Source of the DNA: Streptomyces lavendulae subsp. lavendulae
GTDB taxonomy: Bacteria; Actinomycetota; Actinomycetes; Streptomycetales; Streptomycetaceae
DNA length: 64,000 nucleotides
Assembly (NCBI RefSeq): GCF_002803845.1
Contig: NZ_CP024985.1
Coordinates: 4,402,001 to 4,466,000 of the forward strand
Reading direction: 5' to 3'
The translations under genes and the position numbers were made by a program. Positions 8,111 to 16,014 of the stretch are shown here, piece after piece. Position 1 is the first letter of the stretch. The number at the start of each line of letters is the position of its first letter. The notes below the pieces were generated by a model. It ran no database searches. It was not told the origin of the DNA and saw only the letters and a program-made list of their open reading frames with translations.

Positions 8111-8124
8111 ACCGATCGTTCGGT
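8111..8124. promoter_or_regulatory. PaaR-type operator upstream of paaA
   Basis: ACCGATCGTTCGGT fits the core ACCGNNCGNNCGGT. The surrounding 16 bases (8108-8123, CCGACCGATCGTTCGG) are the exact reverse complement of bases 14408-14423 in the paaN/paaH intergenic region. That exact reuse at two paa promoters is strong evidence for a shared TetR-type regulator. Confidence 0.8.
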
Positions 8125-8208
8125 TCATTCGCTTCAATGGTGAGACGGCGGCCCGTAGGGTGTCAACCTCTGTGGGCAACCCTGTGGACGCCGGATGATC
8201 GGGGCGGG

Positions 8209-8883
8209 ATGGATTCGAACGAGCACGAGCCCGTGGAAGGAGCCCCTCCGGGGCCGCGGAAGGCGCCCCCCGCACGGCCCGGGATCGCCGGGCTGTCCGC
8301 CCCGTACCGCGTCCTGGCGGCCCTCGCCCTCGGGGCCGTGGCCGTCGCCGCCTGCACCCACCTGGCGCTCGTCTTCCTGCACGTCGCCCCGTCCAACACG
8401 GTCAGCAAGCGCAACGCGGCGCTGATCGACGGCTGGATCTACCCCGAGTTCGAACAGAACTGGAAGCTCTTCGCGCCCAACCCCCTCCAGCAGAACATCG
8501 CCGTCGAGGTCCGCGCCCAGGTCCGCACCGGCGGCGGCGAGCTCGTCACCAGCGGCTGGCGCGACCTGTCCGCCGAGGACGGCGCCGCCATCCGGCACAA
8601 TCCGCTGCCGAGCCACACCGAACAGAACGAGCTCCGCCGGGCCTGGGACTTCTTCACCGGCTCCCACGACGACAACGACAAGCCGACCGGCGAGCGCGGC
8701 GCGCTGTCCGAGGAGTACCTGCGGCGCATCGCGCTGGAGCGGCTCGCCCCCGTCTACCGCGACGGCCGGATCCTGCGCGTCCAGCTGCGCTCGGCGACCC
8801 GGTCCGTACCCGCGCCGGGCTGGAGCGACGAGAAGACCGACACCCAGACGTACTACCGGGAGCTGCCGTGGTGGACCGTGTGA
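8209..8883 (+). CDS. DUF5819 family membrane-anchored protein
   Basis: A 224-residue protein with a Pro-rich cytoplasmic N-terminus, one hydrophobic segment (about residues 38-62, YRVLAALALGAVAVAACTHL...) and a polar, presumably external domain. The motif FEQNWKLFAPNP in that domain is characteristic of DUF5819. ATG 8209 is preferred over upstream in-frame codons, which would add an unsupported extension. The gene overlaps the following HTTM-domain gene through GTGA, so the two are coupled and probably act together. The family has no established biochemical role; involvement in membrane redox or modification alongside the carboxylase-like partner is inference. Confidence 0.8.
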   Translation: MDSNEHEPVEGAPPGPRKAPPARPGIAGLSAPYRVLAALALGAVAVAACTHLALVFLHVAPSNTVSKRNAALIDGWIYPEFEQNWKLFAPNPLQQNIAVEVRAQVRTGGGELVTSGWRDLSAEDGAAIRHNPLPSHTEQNELRRAWDFFTGSHDDNDKPTGERGALSEEYLRRIALERLAPVYRDGRILRVQLRSATRSVPAPGWSDEKTDTQTYYRELPWWTV

Positions 8884-10166
8884 GACGGGCGCTCGCGAAG
8901 GTCACCGGGCAGGCGCTGGGCCCGTACCAGAGCGCCGTGGTCCGCATCGGCTTCGCCGGGACCTGGCTGTTCTTCCTCCTGTGCGAGTTCCCGGACCGGC
9001 ACCGGCTCTACGGGCCCGACGGGCCGTGGAGCTGGCGGCTGGCGGAGCGGCTGGTGGCCTCCAACGACGCCTTCACCGTGCTGCTGTGGTCCGGCTCCGC
9101 CTTCTGGTTCGAGCTCGTCTACGCCGTCGCCCTGCTCGCGAGCGCGCTGCTGGTGCTGGGCTGGCGGACCCGGGCGACGTCCGTCGTCTTCATGGTCGGC
9201 GTGCTGTCGCTGCAGAACCGCAGCGTGTTCATGGGCGACGGCGGGGACAACGTCATCCACCTCATGGCCGTCTACCTGGTCCTGACGCGCTGCGCGCAGG
9301 TGTGGTCGCTCGACGCGCGGCGGGCCCGCCGGCGGGGCTCGGCCTCGGCCGGGGCGGCGGGGCCGGTGCTCTGGGGGGTGCTGGGCGCGGTCCTCGCCTA
9401 CGGGGCGGTGACCGGGCGGTTCGGCGCCGGCTGGCTCGCGGCCTTCGCGGCGCTGTGGGCGGGCCCGGCGCTGTGGTGGGCCGCCGACCGGCACGAGCGG
9501 TCGGGAGCGGGCCGGGGAGAGCACGAGCGGTCGGGAGAGGCGGACGGGGAGCCGGCCGCGAGGCGGGCCGGGGAGGGGCGGGCCTTCCTCGACGTGCTGG
9601 CGAACCTGCTGCACAACGCCGGAATGCTGGTGATCATGGCCGAGGTGTGCCTGATCTACGCGACGGCCGGCTGGTACAAGATCCAGGGTTCGCGGTGGCA
9701 GGACGGGACCGCGCTGTACTACCCCCTCCGGCTGGACTACTTCGCGCCGTGGCCGGAGCTCTCGGACGTGCTCGCGGGGAGCGGGGTGCTGGTGATGCTG
9801 CTGTCGTACGGGACGGTGGCGGTGCAGGTGGCGTTCCCGTTCACGCTGTTCAACCGGCGGGTCAAGAACGTGCTGCTGGCGCTGATGATGCTGGAGCACG
9901 CGGGGATCGCGGTGCTGCTGGGACTGCCGTTCTTCTCGATGGCGATGATCGCCGCCGACGCGGTGTTCCTGCCGACGGCGTTCCTGGTGTGGGCGGGGGC
10001 GACGGTCGCGCGGACCCGGCTCCCCGGCCGCCTGTCGCCCGGCCCCCGGACCGGGCCGGGACCGGGCCCCTCGCCCGGCCCCCGGACCCCCCGGCCCCGG
10101 ACGCCGGCGGGGTCGGAACCGGTGGAGCGGGACGGCGGGGTCGGGGCGGGCGGCGCAGGCTCGTAA
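8880..10166 (+). CDS. HTTM-domain multipass membrane protein (vitamin K-dependent carboxylase-like)
   Basis: About 428 residues with many hydrophobic helices. Family segments include VVRIGFAGTWLFFLLCEFPDR, LQNRSVFMGDGGDNVIHL, YATAGWYKIQGSRWQDGTALYY and LMMLEHAGIAVLLGL. The HTTM domain resembles the membrane half of vitamin K-dependent gamma-glutamyl carboxylase, but bacterial members generally lack a shown carboxylase role. GTG 8880 overlaps the upstream DUF5819 stop (GTGA) and is preferred; in-frame GTGs at 8868 and 8871 are alternatives. The hydrophilic middle contains a repeated HERSG motif, and the C-terminus is a long Pro/Arg/Gly tail of low complexity. Confidence 0.8.
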   Translation: MRRALAKVTGQALGPYQSAVVRIGFAGTWLFFLLCEFPDRHRLYGPDGPWSWRLAERLVASNDAFTVLLWSGSAFWFELVYAVALLASALLVLGWRTRATSVVFMVGVLSLQNRSVFMGDGGDNVIHLMAVYLVLTRCAQVWSLDARRARRRGSASAGAAGPVLWGVLGAVLAYGAVTGRFGAGWLAAFAALWAGPALWWAADRHERSGAGRGEHERSGEADGEPAARRAGEGRAFLDVLANLLHNAGMLVIMAEVCLIYATAGWYKIQGSRWQDGTALYYPLRLDYFAPWPELSDVLAGSGVLVMLLSYGTVAVQVAFPFTLFNRRVKNVLLALMMLEHAGIAVLLGLPFFSMAMIAADAVFLPTAFLVWAGATVARTRLPGRLSPGPRTGPGPGPSPGPRTPRPRTPAGSEPVERDGGVGAGGAGS

Positions 10167-10176
10167 GGTCGGCGGT

Positions 10177-10947
10177 ATGAGTGAGCAGCGGGAATTCGGT
10201 GAGGCCGGCCGGGAGTGGCGGGAAGCGGTCGGGCGGGACGGGGTGGTGCTGCTCGACGGGTTCCACGCCCTGAAGCACGCCCTGCGCTTCGGCGCCGAGG
10301 TGCTGCTGGCCGTCGCCGACGACCCCGCCGCGGTACGGGCGCTCGCCGACGGGCTGGCCCCCGACGTGGCCCCCGAGGTGGCCCGGCTGGTGCGGCCCGG
10401 CGCGCTCAAGGAGCTGCTCCCCCGCGTGCACCCCACCGGCGTGGCCGCCCTCGCCGTGCGCCCCGACCGGGACGCCGGACGGGCCGCCCTCGCCACGGTT
10501 CCCCGCCCGGCTCCGATCGTGCTGCTCGACAACCCGCGCAACCTCGGCAACGTCGGGGCGGTCGTCCGGCTCGCCGCCGGTTTCGGCGCCACCGGCGTGG
10601 TGACCCGGGGCGACCTCGACCCCTGGCACCCCAACGTGGTCCGGGCCGGGGCGGGACTGCACTACGCCACCACCGTGGACCGGATGGAGCTGGAGGAGCT
10701 CCCCTCCGGGCCGGTGTACGCGCTCGACCCGGAGGGCGAGGACATCCGTTCCCTCACGCTCCCGGACGACGCCCTGCTCGCCTTCGGCTCGGAACGCCAC
10801 GGCATCTCGCCGGAGTTGCGCGCCCGCGCCGACCACCTGGTGTCCCTGCCGATGCGCCCGCAGGTCTCCAGCTACAACCTGGCCACCAGCGTGGCCATGA
10901 CCCTCTTCCACTGGGGCGGACCCCACCAGGGAGCTACGGACGGGTAG
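10177..10947 (+). CDS. TrmH/SpoU-family RNA 2'-O-methyltransferase
   Basis: A 256-residue SPOUT methyltransferase that transfers methyl from S-adenosylmethionine to a ribose 2'-OH in rRNA or tRNA. All three SpoU motifs are visible: LDNPRNLGNVGAVVRLAAGFG (motif 1), LAFGSERHGISPELRARAD (motif 2) and SLPMRPQVSSYNLATSVAMTLFHW (motif 3, with the knot-forming NLATS segment). The N-terminal part is a divergent substrate-binding domain. An antibiotic-resistance rRNA methylase of the thiostrepton-resistance type is a conceivable alternative, but a housekeeping role is more likely. It begins ten bases after the HTTM gene and may be cotranscribed with it. Confidence 0.88.
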   Translation: MSEQREFGEAGREWREAVGRDGVVLLDGFHALKHALRFGAEVLLAVADDPAAVRALADGLAPDVAPEVARLVRPGALKELLPRVHPTGVAALAVRPDRDAGRAALATVPRPAPIVLLDNPRNLGNVGAVVRLAAGFGATGVVTRGDLDPWHPNVVRAGAGLHYATTVDRMELEELPSGPVYALDPEGEDIRSLTLPDDALLAFGSERHGISPELRARADHLVSLPMRPQVSSYNLATSVAMTLFHWGGPHQGATDG

Positions 10948-11504
10948 CGCATGGCCGGAAAAGGCGCACGGGATGTGGTCGGGCGGGGGTCCGGGGGACC
11001 ACCCCGCAACCTCCGCCCGACCGCTGCGCTGCACCTACCAGGCTCAACTCAGCTCGACGTATCTAACGACAGGGCCTCGGCGAAGATTCCCTCACCTTAG
11101 GGAGAGGGCGCGGTAACGGCCAGGAAATTCCCCAGAACTGGGGCATGCACCGGCGTTCGAGTACGCATTTCGACACTCCGTTGGCCGGAATTCGGTGTAC
11201 GGCACCACGGAATTCAGGAAGTGTCCGCGGCACTCGGTGTCAGGCCGGCGGGCGGCGGTCCGGGCGCCCGGGAGGGTTCCAAGACCGGACAACATGTGCG
11301 CCCACCTGGGGGCAAGTCGCCCTGAAATCAAACAGGATGATCGATTCCGTGATCATAGGGAGACGTTACGTGATGACCGGTGGCGTCCGTTATTCTCCCT
11401 TCGGAGTACATGGGCCGCGCCCTCACCAAGCGCTTTGTGCCCGCGCCTGCCAAAAAGCTGCACCTACCAATCAAACTGAATCGGCAAGTAAAAGGGATGC
11501 TCAT
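10948..11504. other. 557-bp gene-poor intergenic region
   Basis: This is the longest non-coding stretch and is less GC-rich than its surroundings, with several short AT-containing patches. It contains the perfect hairpin CCCCAG-AA-CTGGGG at 11130-11143, a further inverted pair (GAATTC elements near 11190-11215) and ATGATC...GATCAT near 11338-11357. It ends with a short candidate coding sequence. I do not recognise a riboswitch or tRNA. It probably holds the promoter and a 5' leader for the small membrane protein and Crp-type regulator. A non-coding RNA cannot be excluded from sequence reading alone. Confidence 0.5.
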
Positions 11505-11529
11505 ATGCTTCTCCTCAGCGCTGTCATGA
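11410..11529 (+). CDS. Candidate 39-residue basic small ORF upstream of the membrane protein
   Basis: ATG 11410 with a GGAG ribosome site seven bases ahead opens a 39-codon frame beginning MGRALTKRFVPAPAKK and ending at TGA 11527. The peptide is strongly basic (about nine Lys/Arg in the first 30 residues). It overlaps the start of the next gene (ATG 11505) in another frame, the arrangement expected for a regulatory upstream ORF or a coupled microprotein. No homology is recognised, so this is a candidate only. Confidence 0.3.
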   Translation: MGRALTKRFVPAPAKKLHLPIKLNRQVKGMLICFSSALS

Positions 11530-11795
11530 TCACGGGCCTGGTGGCCGCCGTCCTCGGGGCCACCGTCTGGCGCCTCACCTCCACCCCGCGCTGGATCCCC
11601 GCCGTCATCGGCTCGGTCGGCGGCGTCCTGCTCGCACTGCCCCCGGTCTTCGCCTCGCTCCAGCCGGCCGGCCCGCACCCGGCCGCTCCGGAGGCCTACG
11701 CGACCGTCGCGCCCGCGGCTCCCCGGGTGCCCGTCGCTCCCCCGGCGTCGCCGGCCTCGCCGGGCGGTGCACACGCGAGTACGCCCGTCCTGTGA
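11505..11795 (+). CDS. Small membrane protein of unknown function
   Basis: A 96-residue protein beginning MLLLSAVMITGLVAAVLGATVW. It has two adjacent hydrophobic segments (about residues 1-22 and 31-50) separated by a short polar turn (RLTSTPRWIP). An Ala/Pro/Val-rich tail of about 45 residues follows, with no predicted fold. The ATG has an AAAGGG motif upstream. Its TGA overlaps the GTG of the Crp-type regulator, so the two are translationally coupled and possibly functionally paired. A membrane input or tether for the regulator is conceivable but unproven. I do not recognise the family. Confidence 0.65.
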   Translation: MLLLSAVMITGLVAAVLGATVWRLTSTPRWIPAVIGSVGGVLLALPPVFASLQPAGPHPAAPEAYATVAPAAPRVPVAPPASPASPGGAHASTPVL

Positions 11796-12544
11796 CCCCG
11801 GCCCGCCGCTTCAAGCGGCACGAACTGGGCTTCGGCGACTACCCGTTCTTCCGGTCGCTGAGCACCGAGCTGTGCCAGGAGATCTTCCAGGCGTCCCGCG
11901 TCCGCCAGTACGGGCGCGGGGCGCGCATCCGGGGCATGACGTTCCGGGGCGGGGATTCGGTCCACATCGTCCTCAACGACACCGGCATCGTGTCGGAGGA
12001 GCTCGTGCACCACGAGGCGTCGACGCTGCGCTTCCGGCACCAGGGCCATGTCCTCGGCGACCTCGACGTGTTCGCCTCGTCCAGGGCGCCCCTCGCCCTG
12101 GCGGTGACGACCACGGTCACGATGGCCGTACCGATGAACGTGATGCGGTCGATGGTGGGCAAGCACCCCACCCTCATGCGGGCGGTGAGCGTGGCGATCA
12201 CGGAGCGCCTGCGCACCGGCGACCGGGTCTACGGGATGTTCGCGCGGCCCGCCGAACAGCGCCTGTGCGGGCTCTTCCTGGAGCTGCTGGACAAGTCCGG
12301 CTTCATGACGGAGGACGGCTACCGGGTCGAGGGGCCCTCGCAGCAGGACCTGGCCCAGGCGCTCATGCTCTCCCGCGCCACCGTCGAGAACGCGCTGCGC
12401 TCGCTGCGCGCCAAGCGGGCGGTGCGGACCTCGTACCGCTCCTTCACCTTCCCCGACCTCAAGCTCCTGGAGAAGATCGAGGCGTCCGGCGGGGCCCCCG
12501 CTCCCGCCACCGCGTCCGCCGCCGGCCCCGCGGAGTACGCCTGA
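11792..12544 (+). CDS. Crp/Fnr-family transcriptional regulator
   Basis: A 250-residue regulator with an N-terminal cyclic-nucleotide-binding-type jelly roll (about residues 18-140) and a C-terminal winged helix. The HTH reads PSQQDLAQALMLSRATVENALRSLRAKRAV (split here: LSRATVENALRSL is the recognition helix region). The effector domain lacks an obvious canonical phosphate-binding cassette (the RxS-type loop is replaced by SSRAPLALAV). cAMP binding is therefore doubtful, and it has no Fnr cysteines. GTG 11792 overlaps the upstream membrane-protein stop, supporting the start. It converges on paaN, with GC-rich hairpin sequence between. Targets are unknown. Confidence 0.85.
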   Translation: MTPARRFKRHELGFGDYPFFRSLSTELCQEIFQASRVRQYGRGARIRGMTFRGGDSVHIVLNDTGIVSEELVHHEASTLRFRHQGHVLGDLDVFASSRAPLALAVTTTVTMAVPMNVMRSMVGKHPTLMRAVSVAITERLRTGDRVYGMFARPAEQRLCGLFLELLDKSGFMTEDGYRVEGPSQQDLAQALMLSRATVENALRSLRAKRAVRTSYRSFTFPDLKLLEKIEASGGAPAPATASAAGPAEYA

Positions 12545-12548
12545 GGCG

Positions 12549-12612
12549 GCCCGGCCGGCCCCGGGGTCGCGGACCCGGGCCCCGGAGCGGGGCCGCGGGC
12601 GGTGACCGCGGG
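12549..12612. terminator. GC-rich hairpin region between convergent genes
   Basis: The 80 bp between the Crp-type gene and paaN is nearly pure G+C and contains opposing GGCCCCGGGGTC and GACCCGGGCCCC arms around GCG, giving an imperfect hairpin with a bulge. Position between two convergent stops suggests a bidirectional terminator. There is no T-run, as is common in Streptomyces. Confidence 0.45.
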
Positions 12613-12624
12613 GCCGTCGGCGGG

Positions 12625-14307
12625 CTACGCCTGGCGGCGGACCTCCACCACGCGGAAGCGGTTCGCGACGAAGGCGCCGTCACACAGGGCGGCGTTCGCC
12701 GCGGGGTTGCCGCCCGAGCCGTGGAAGTCGGAGAAGGCCGCGGTCTGGTTCACGTAGACCCCGCCCGTGAGGTTGAGGGACAGCTGCGCCGACTCCTCCA
12801 GGCAGACCTCCTCGATGGCCCGCTCGGTGTCCGGGGAGGTCGTGTACGCGCCCACCGTCATCGCGCCCTTCTCCCGCACCGTGCGGCGCAGCAGGTCGAG
12901 GGCGTCCGCCGTGGAGTCGACGGCCACCGCGAAGGAGACGGGGCCGAAGCACTCCGAGAGGTACGCGGCCTCCGGGTCGGGCTTGGAGGCGTCCAGCTTG
13001 ACCATCACCGGGGTGCGGACGACCGCGTCCGGGAACTCGGGGTTGACCACCTCGCGGGAGGCGAGGGCGACCTCGCCCAGCCCGGCGGCCGCCTCCAGGC
13101 GGGCCTTGACGTCCGGGTTGACGAGGGCGCCCAGCAGCGCGTTGGCGCGGGCGTCGTCACCCAGCAGGCCGCCGACGGAGGCCGCGAGGTCGGCGACGAC
13201 CTCGTCGTACGTCTTGTGCCCGGCGTCCGTCGCGATGCCGTCGCGCGGGATCAGCAGGTTCTGCGGGGTGGTGCACATCTGGCCGCTGTAGAGGGACAGC
13301 GAGAAGGCCAGGTTGGACAGCATCCCCTTGTAGTCGGAGGTCGAGTCGACGATGACGGTGTTGACGCCCGCCTTCTCCGTGTAGACCTGCGCCTGGCGGG
13401 CGTGGGTCTCCAGCCAGTCGCCGAACTCGGTGGACCCGGTGTAGTCGATCAGCTTGATCTCCGGGCGGACCGCGAGGGTCTTGGCGATGCCCTCGCCCGG
13501 CCGCTCGACGGCGAGGGCCACCAGGTTCGGGTCGAAGCCCGCCTCGGCGAGGACCTCGCGGGCGACCTGCACGGTCAGCGCCAGCGGGAGCACGGCGCGC
13601 GGGTGCGGCTTGACCAGGACGGCGTTGCCGGTGGCCAGGGAGGCGAACAGGCCCGGGTAGCCGTTCCAGGTGGGGAAGGTGTTGCAGCCGATCATCAGGG
13701 CGATGCCGCGCGGGACCGCCGTGAAGGTCTTGCCGAGCTCCAGGGGCTCGCGCTTGCCCTGCGGCTTCGACCAGTCGGCCTGCCCCGGGACGCGGGTCTG
13801 CTCCTCGTACGCGTAGGCGACGGCCTCCAGGCCGCGGTCCTGCGCGTGGGGGCCGCCCGCCTGGAAGGCCATCATGAAGGCCTGGCCGCTGGTGTGCATG
13901 ACCGCGTGCGCGAACTCGTGGGTGCGGGCGGAGATGCGGGCGAGGATCTCGACGGAGACCAGGGCGCGGGTCTCGGGACCGGCGTCCCGCCAGGCGGCGA
14001 TGCCGGCCTTCATCGCGGGCAGCAGCACGTCGGGGTCGACGTGCGGGTACTCCACGCCCAGCTCCGGGCCGTACGGGGACACCTCCCCGCCCGTCCAGCC
14101 GTCGGTGCCGGGCTGGCCGAGGTCGAAGCGGGTTCCGCGGACGGCCTCGAAGGCGGCGAGGCCGTCGGCCGGGGCGGTCTCCCCGTAGGCCTTGGGGTGC
14201 TCGGGGTGCGGGGACCAGTAGGCCCGGCTTCGGATGGCGGCGAGCGCCTGATCCAGGGTGTTCCGGTGCTTCTCGGTCAGCTGGGTGAGGGTGAGCTCGG
14301 CGGCCAT
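12625..14307 (-). CDS. paaN: PaaN-type aldehyde dehydrogenase of phenylacetate degradation
   Basis: A 560-residue NAD(P)-dependent aldehyde dehydrogenase of the PaaN_2 type, expected to oxidise the ring-opening semialdehyde product in the phenylacetyl-CoA pathway. Visible elements are the N-terminal HPEHPKAYGETA, cofactor-loop TGSTEFGDW and the catalytic cysteine region SGQMCTTPQN. Near the C-terminus lie SAFD-like NQTAAFSDFHGSGGNP and a family-specific end. ATG 14307 is preceded by GAGGAG. It lacks the C-terminal hydratase domain of E. coli PaaZ, so an enoyl-CoA hydratase must come from elsewhere. It is divergent from paaH, sharing a 168-bp promoter region with a PaaR-type operator. Confidence 0.88.
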   Translation of the reverse strand: MAAELTLTQLTEKHRNTLDQALAAIRSRAYWSPHPEHPKAYGETAPADGLAAFEAVRGTRFDLGQPGTDGWTGGEVSPYGPELGVEYPHVDPDVLLPAMKAGIAAWRDAGPETRALVSVEILARISARTHEFAHAVMHTSGQAFMMAFQAGGPHAQDRGLEAVAYAYEEQTRVPGQADWSKPQGKREPLELGKTFTAVPRGIALMIGCNTFPTWNGYPGLFASLATGNAVLVKPHPRAVLPLALTVQVAREVLAEAGFDPNLVALAVERPGEGIAKTLAVRPEIKLIDYTGSTEFGDWLETHARQAQVYTEKAGVNTVIVDSTSDYKGMLSNLAFSLSLYSGQMCTTPQNLLIPRDGIATDAGHKTYDEVVADLAASVGGLLGDDARANALLGALVNPDVKARLEAAAGLGEVALASREVVNPEFPDAVVRTPVMVKLDASKPDPEAAYLSECFGPVSFAVAVDSTADALDLLRRTVREKGAMTVGAYTTSPDTERAIEEVCLEESAQLSLNLTGGVYVNQTAAFSDFHGSGGNPAANAALCDGAFVANRFRVVEVRRQA

Positions 14308-14406
14308 CAGGGACCAACTCCTCGTTGAGCCGGGCAGGATCAGGCTGGTTCGCAGGCTGAGATCGATGCGGGGGCGGGTGAAGAAGAGCAGACTGGAGCT
14401 AGAGTA

Positions 14407-14420
14407 ACCGAACGATCGGT
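14407..14420. promoter_or_regulatory. PaaR-type operator between divergent paaN and paaH
   Basis: ACCGAACGATCGGT matches ACCGNNCGNNCGGT exactly. It sits about 55 bp upstream of the paaH start and 100 bp upstream of paaN, suited to control both. Its 16-bp context (14408-14423) is the exact reverse complement of the site ahead of paaA. The TetR gene two genes downstream is the likely binder. Confidence 0.82.
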
Positions 14421-14475
14421 CGGGACAAGAGGGCCCGGCGGACCTGTGGACAACCCGGTGCGGGAGGATCAGGAC

Positions 14476-16014
14476 ATGACAGCAATCGAGCGGTCCGGCA
14501 CTGTGGCGGTCATCGGCGCCGGAACCATGGGACAGGGCATCGCCCAGGTGGCCCTTCTCGCAGGTCACCGCGTGCTGATCCACGACATCGACCACGACCT
14601 CGCCGCCGCCGGGGCCGCCCTCGTGCGCGAGCGCGTCGAGCGGATGGCCGCGAAGGGCCGTCTGGATCGCGCCGGGGCCGAGGACGCGATCGGCCGGATC
14701 GCCGCCGCCGACGGCCTCGCCGCCCTCGCGGACGCTGCGCTCGTCATCGAAGCGGTCGTCGAGGACGTCTCCGTCAAGCGGGCCCTGTTCGCCTCGGTCG
14801 AAGCGGTGGTCGCGCAGGACGCCCTGCTGGCGACCAACACCTCCTCGCTCTCCGTCACCGAGCTCGCCGCCGGCCTCGCCCACCCCGGCCGCTTCCTCGG
14901 CCTGCACTTCTTCAACCCGGCCCCGCTGCTCCCGCTCGTCGAGGTGGTCAGCGGTTTCGCGACCGATCCCGCCGCCGCCGAGCGCGCGTACGACACGGTC
15001 CTGAGCTGGGGGAAGACGCCCGTCCGCTGCGCCGACACCCCGGGCTTCATCGTCAACCGGATCGCCCGCCCCTTCTACGCCGAGGCCTTCGCGGTGTACG
15101 AGGAGCAGGGCGCCGACCCGGCCACCATCGACGCCGTCCTGCGCGAGAGCGGCGGCTTCAAGATGGGCCCCTTCCAGCTGACCGACCTGATCGGCCAGGA
15201 CGTCAACGAGGCCGTCACCCGCTCGGTCTGGGAGTCGTTCTTCCGGAGCCCCAAGTTCACCCCCTCGCTCGCGCAGCGCCGGCTGGTCCAGTCGGGCCGC
15301 CTCGGCCGCAAGTCCGGACAGGGCTGGTTCCCGTACGGGGAGGGCGCCGAGGTGCCCGCGCCGCACACGGCCGGCCCCGAGGAGGCGCCGGACAAGGTCA
15401 CGATCGTCGGCGACCTCGGTCCGGCGGCGGAGCTGGCGGAGCTCCTGGAGGAGGCCGGGATCGCGGTCACGGCCACCGGTCAGGGGGGTCCGTACATCCA
15501 GCTGCCCGGAGAGGGCCAGCTGGTGCTCGCGGACGGCAAGACCGCGGTCGAGTTCGCCGACGTCGTCTACTTCGACCTCGCGCTCGACTACCGCGGCGCC
15601 ACCCGGATCGCGCTCTCCGCCAGCGAGGACACCACCGAGCGGACCCTCGCCGAGGCGATCGGCCTCTTCCAGCGGCTCGGCAAGCAGGTCTCCGTCATCG
15701 GCGACGTCCCCGGCATGATCGTCGCCCGGACGGTCGCGATGCTGATCGACCTCACCGCCGACGCCCTGGCGCGCGGCGTGGCCACCGCGGAAGACATCGA
15801 CACCGCGATGCGGCTCGGCGTCAACTACCCGCTGGGGCCGGCCGAATGGCACGACCGGCTCGGCCGCGACTGGGCGTACGACCTGCTGCACCACCTGGAC
15901 GAGCGCTGTCCGGGTGGCCGCTACGCGCCCTCGCTGGCCCTGTTCAAGCTCGGATACGCGGAAGGCGCTGACGGCGGGGACGACGAGGCGGACGAGGCGG
16001 AGGAGACCGGATGA
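14476..16014 (+). CDS. paaH: 3-hydroxyacyl-CoA dehydrogenase (PaaH-type)
   Basis: A 512-residue cytosolic enzyme oxidising 3-hydroxyacyl-CoA with NAD+. The N-terminal Rossmann domain has VIGAGTMGQGIAQVALLAGH (about residues 12-31) and catalytic-site LGLHFFNPAPLLPLVEVVSG. Two C-terminal helical domains follow: one with GFIVNRIARPFYAEAF and GGFKMGPFQLTDLIGQDV, a second with LGVNYPLGPAEWHDRLG. The duplicated C-terminal domain is usual for PaaH-type proteins in phenylacetate pathways. ATG 14476 is preceded by GGAGGATC. Its TGA overlaps the ATG of the TetR gene, so enzyme and regulator are coupled. PaaH is chosen over a butyryl-type enzyme because of size and the shared operator with paaA. Confidence 0.85.
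   Translation: MTAIERSGTVAVIGAGTMGQGIAQVALLAGHRVLIHDIDHDLAAAGAALVRERVERMAAKGRLDRAGAEDAIGRIAAADGLAALADAALVIEAVVEDVSVKRALFASVEAVVAQDALLATNTSSLSVTELAAGLAHPGRFLGLHFFNPAPLLPLVEVVSGFATDPAAAERAYDTVLSWGKTPVRCADTPGFIVNRIARPFYAEAFAVYEEQGADPATIDAVLRESGGFKMGPFQLTDLIGQDVNEAVTRSVWESFFRSPKFTPSLAQRRLVQSGRLGRKSGQGWFPYGEGAEVPAPHTAGPEEAPDKVTIVGDLGPAAELAELLEEAGIAVTATGQGGPYIQLPGEGQLVLADGKTAVEFADVVYFDLALDYRGATRIALSASEDTTERTLAEAIGLFQRLGKQVSVIGDVPGMIVARTVAMLIDLTADALARGVATAEDIDTAMRLGVNYPLGPAEWHDRLGRDWAYDLLHHLDERCPGGRYAPSLALFKLGYAEGADGGDDEADEAEETG

Noticed and set aside
11195..11479. 94-codon plus-strand ORF in the long gap
   Set aside because: No ribosome site and no protein-like periodicity; it conflicts with the hairpins and the better-placed small ORF at 11410.
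14308..15894. Extension of paaN across paaH on the opposite strand
   Set aside because: It is antisense to paaH and includes no aldehyde dehydrogenase sequence; ATG 14307 with GAGGAG is the true start.
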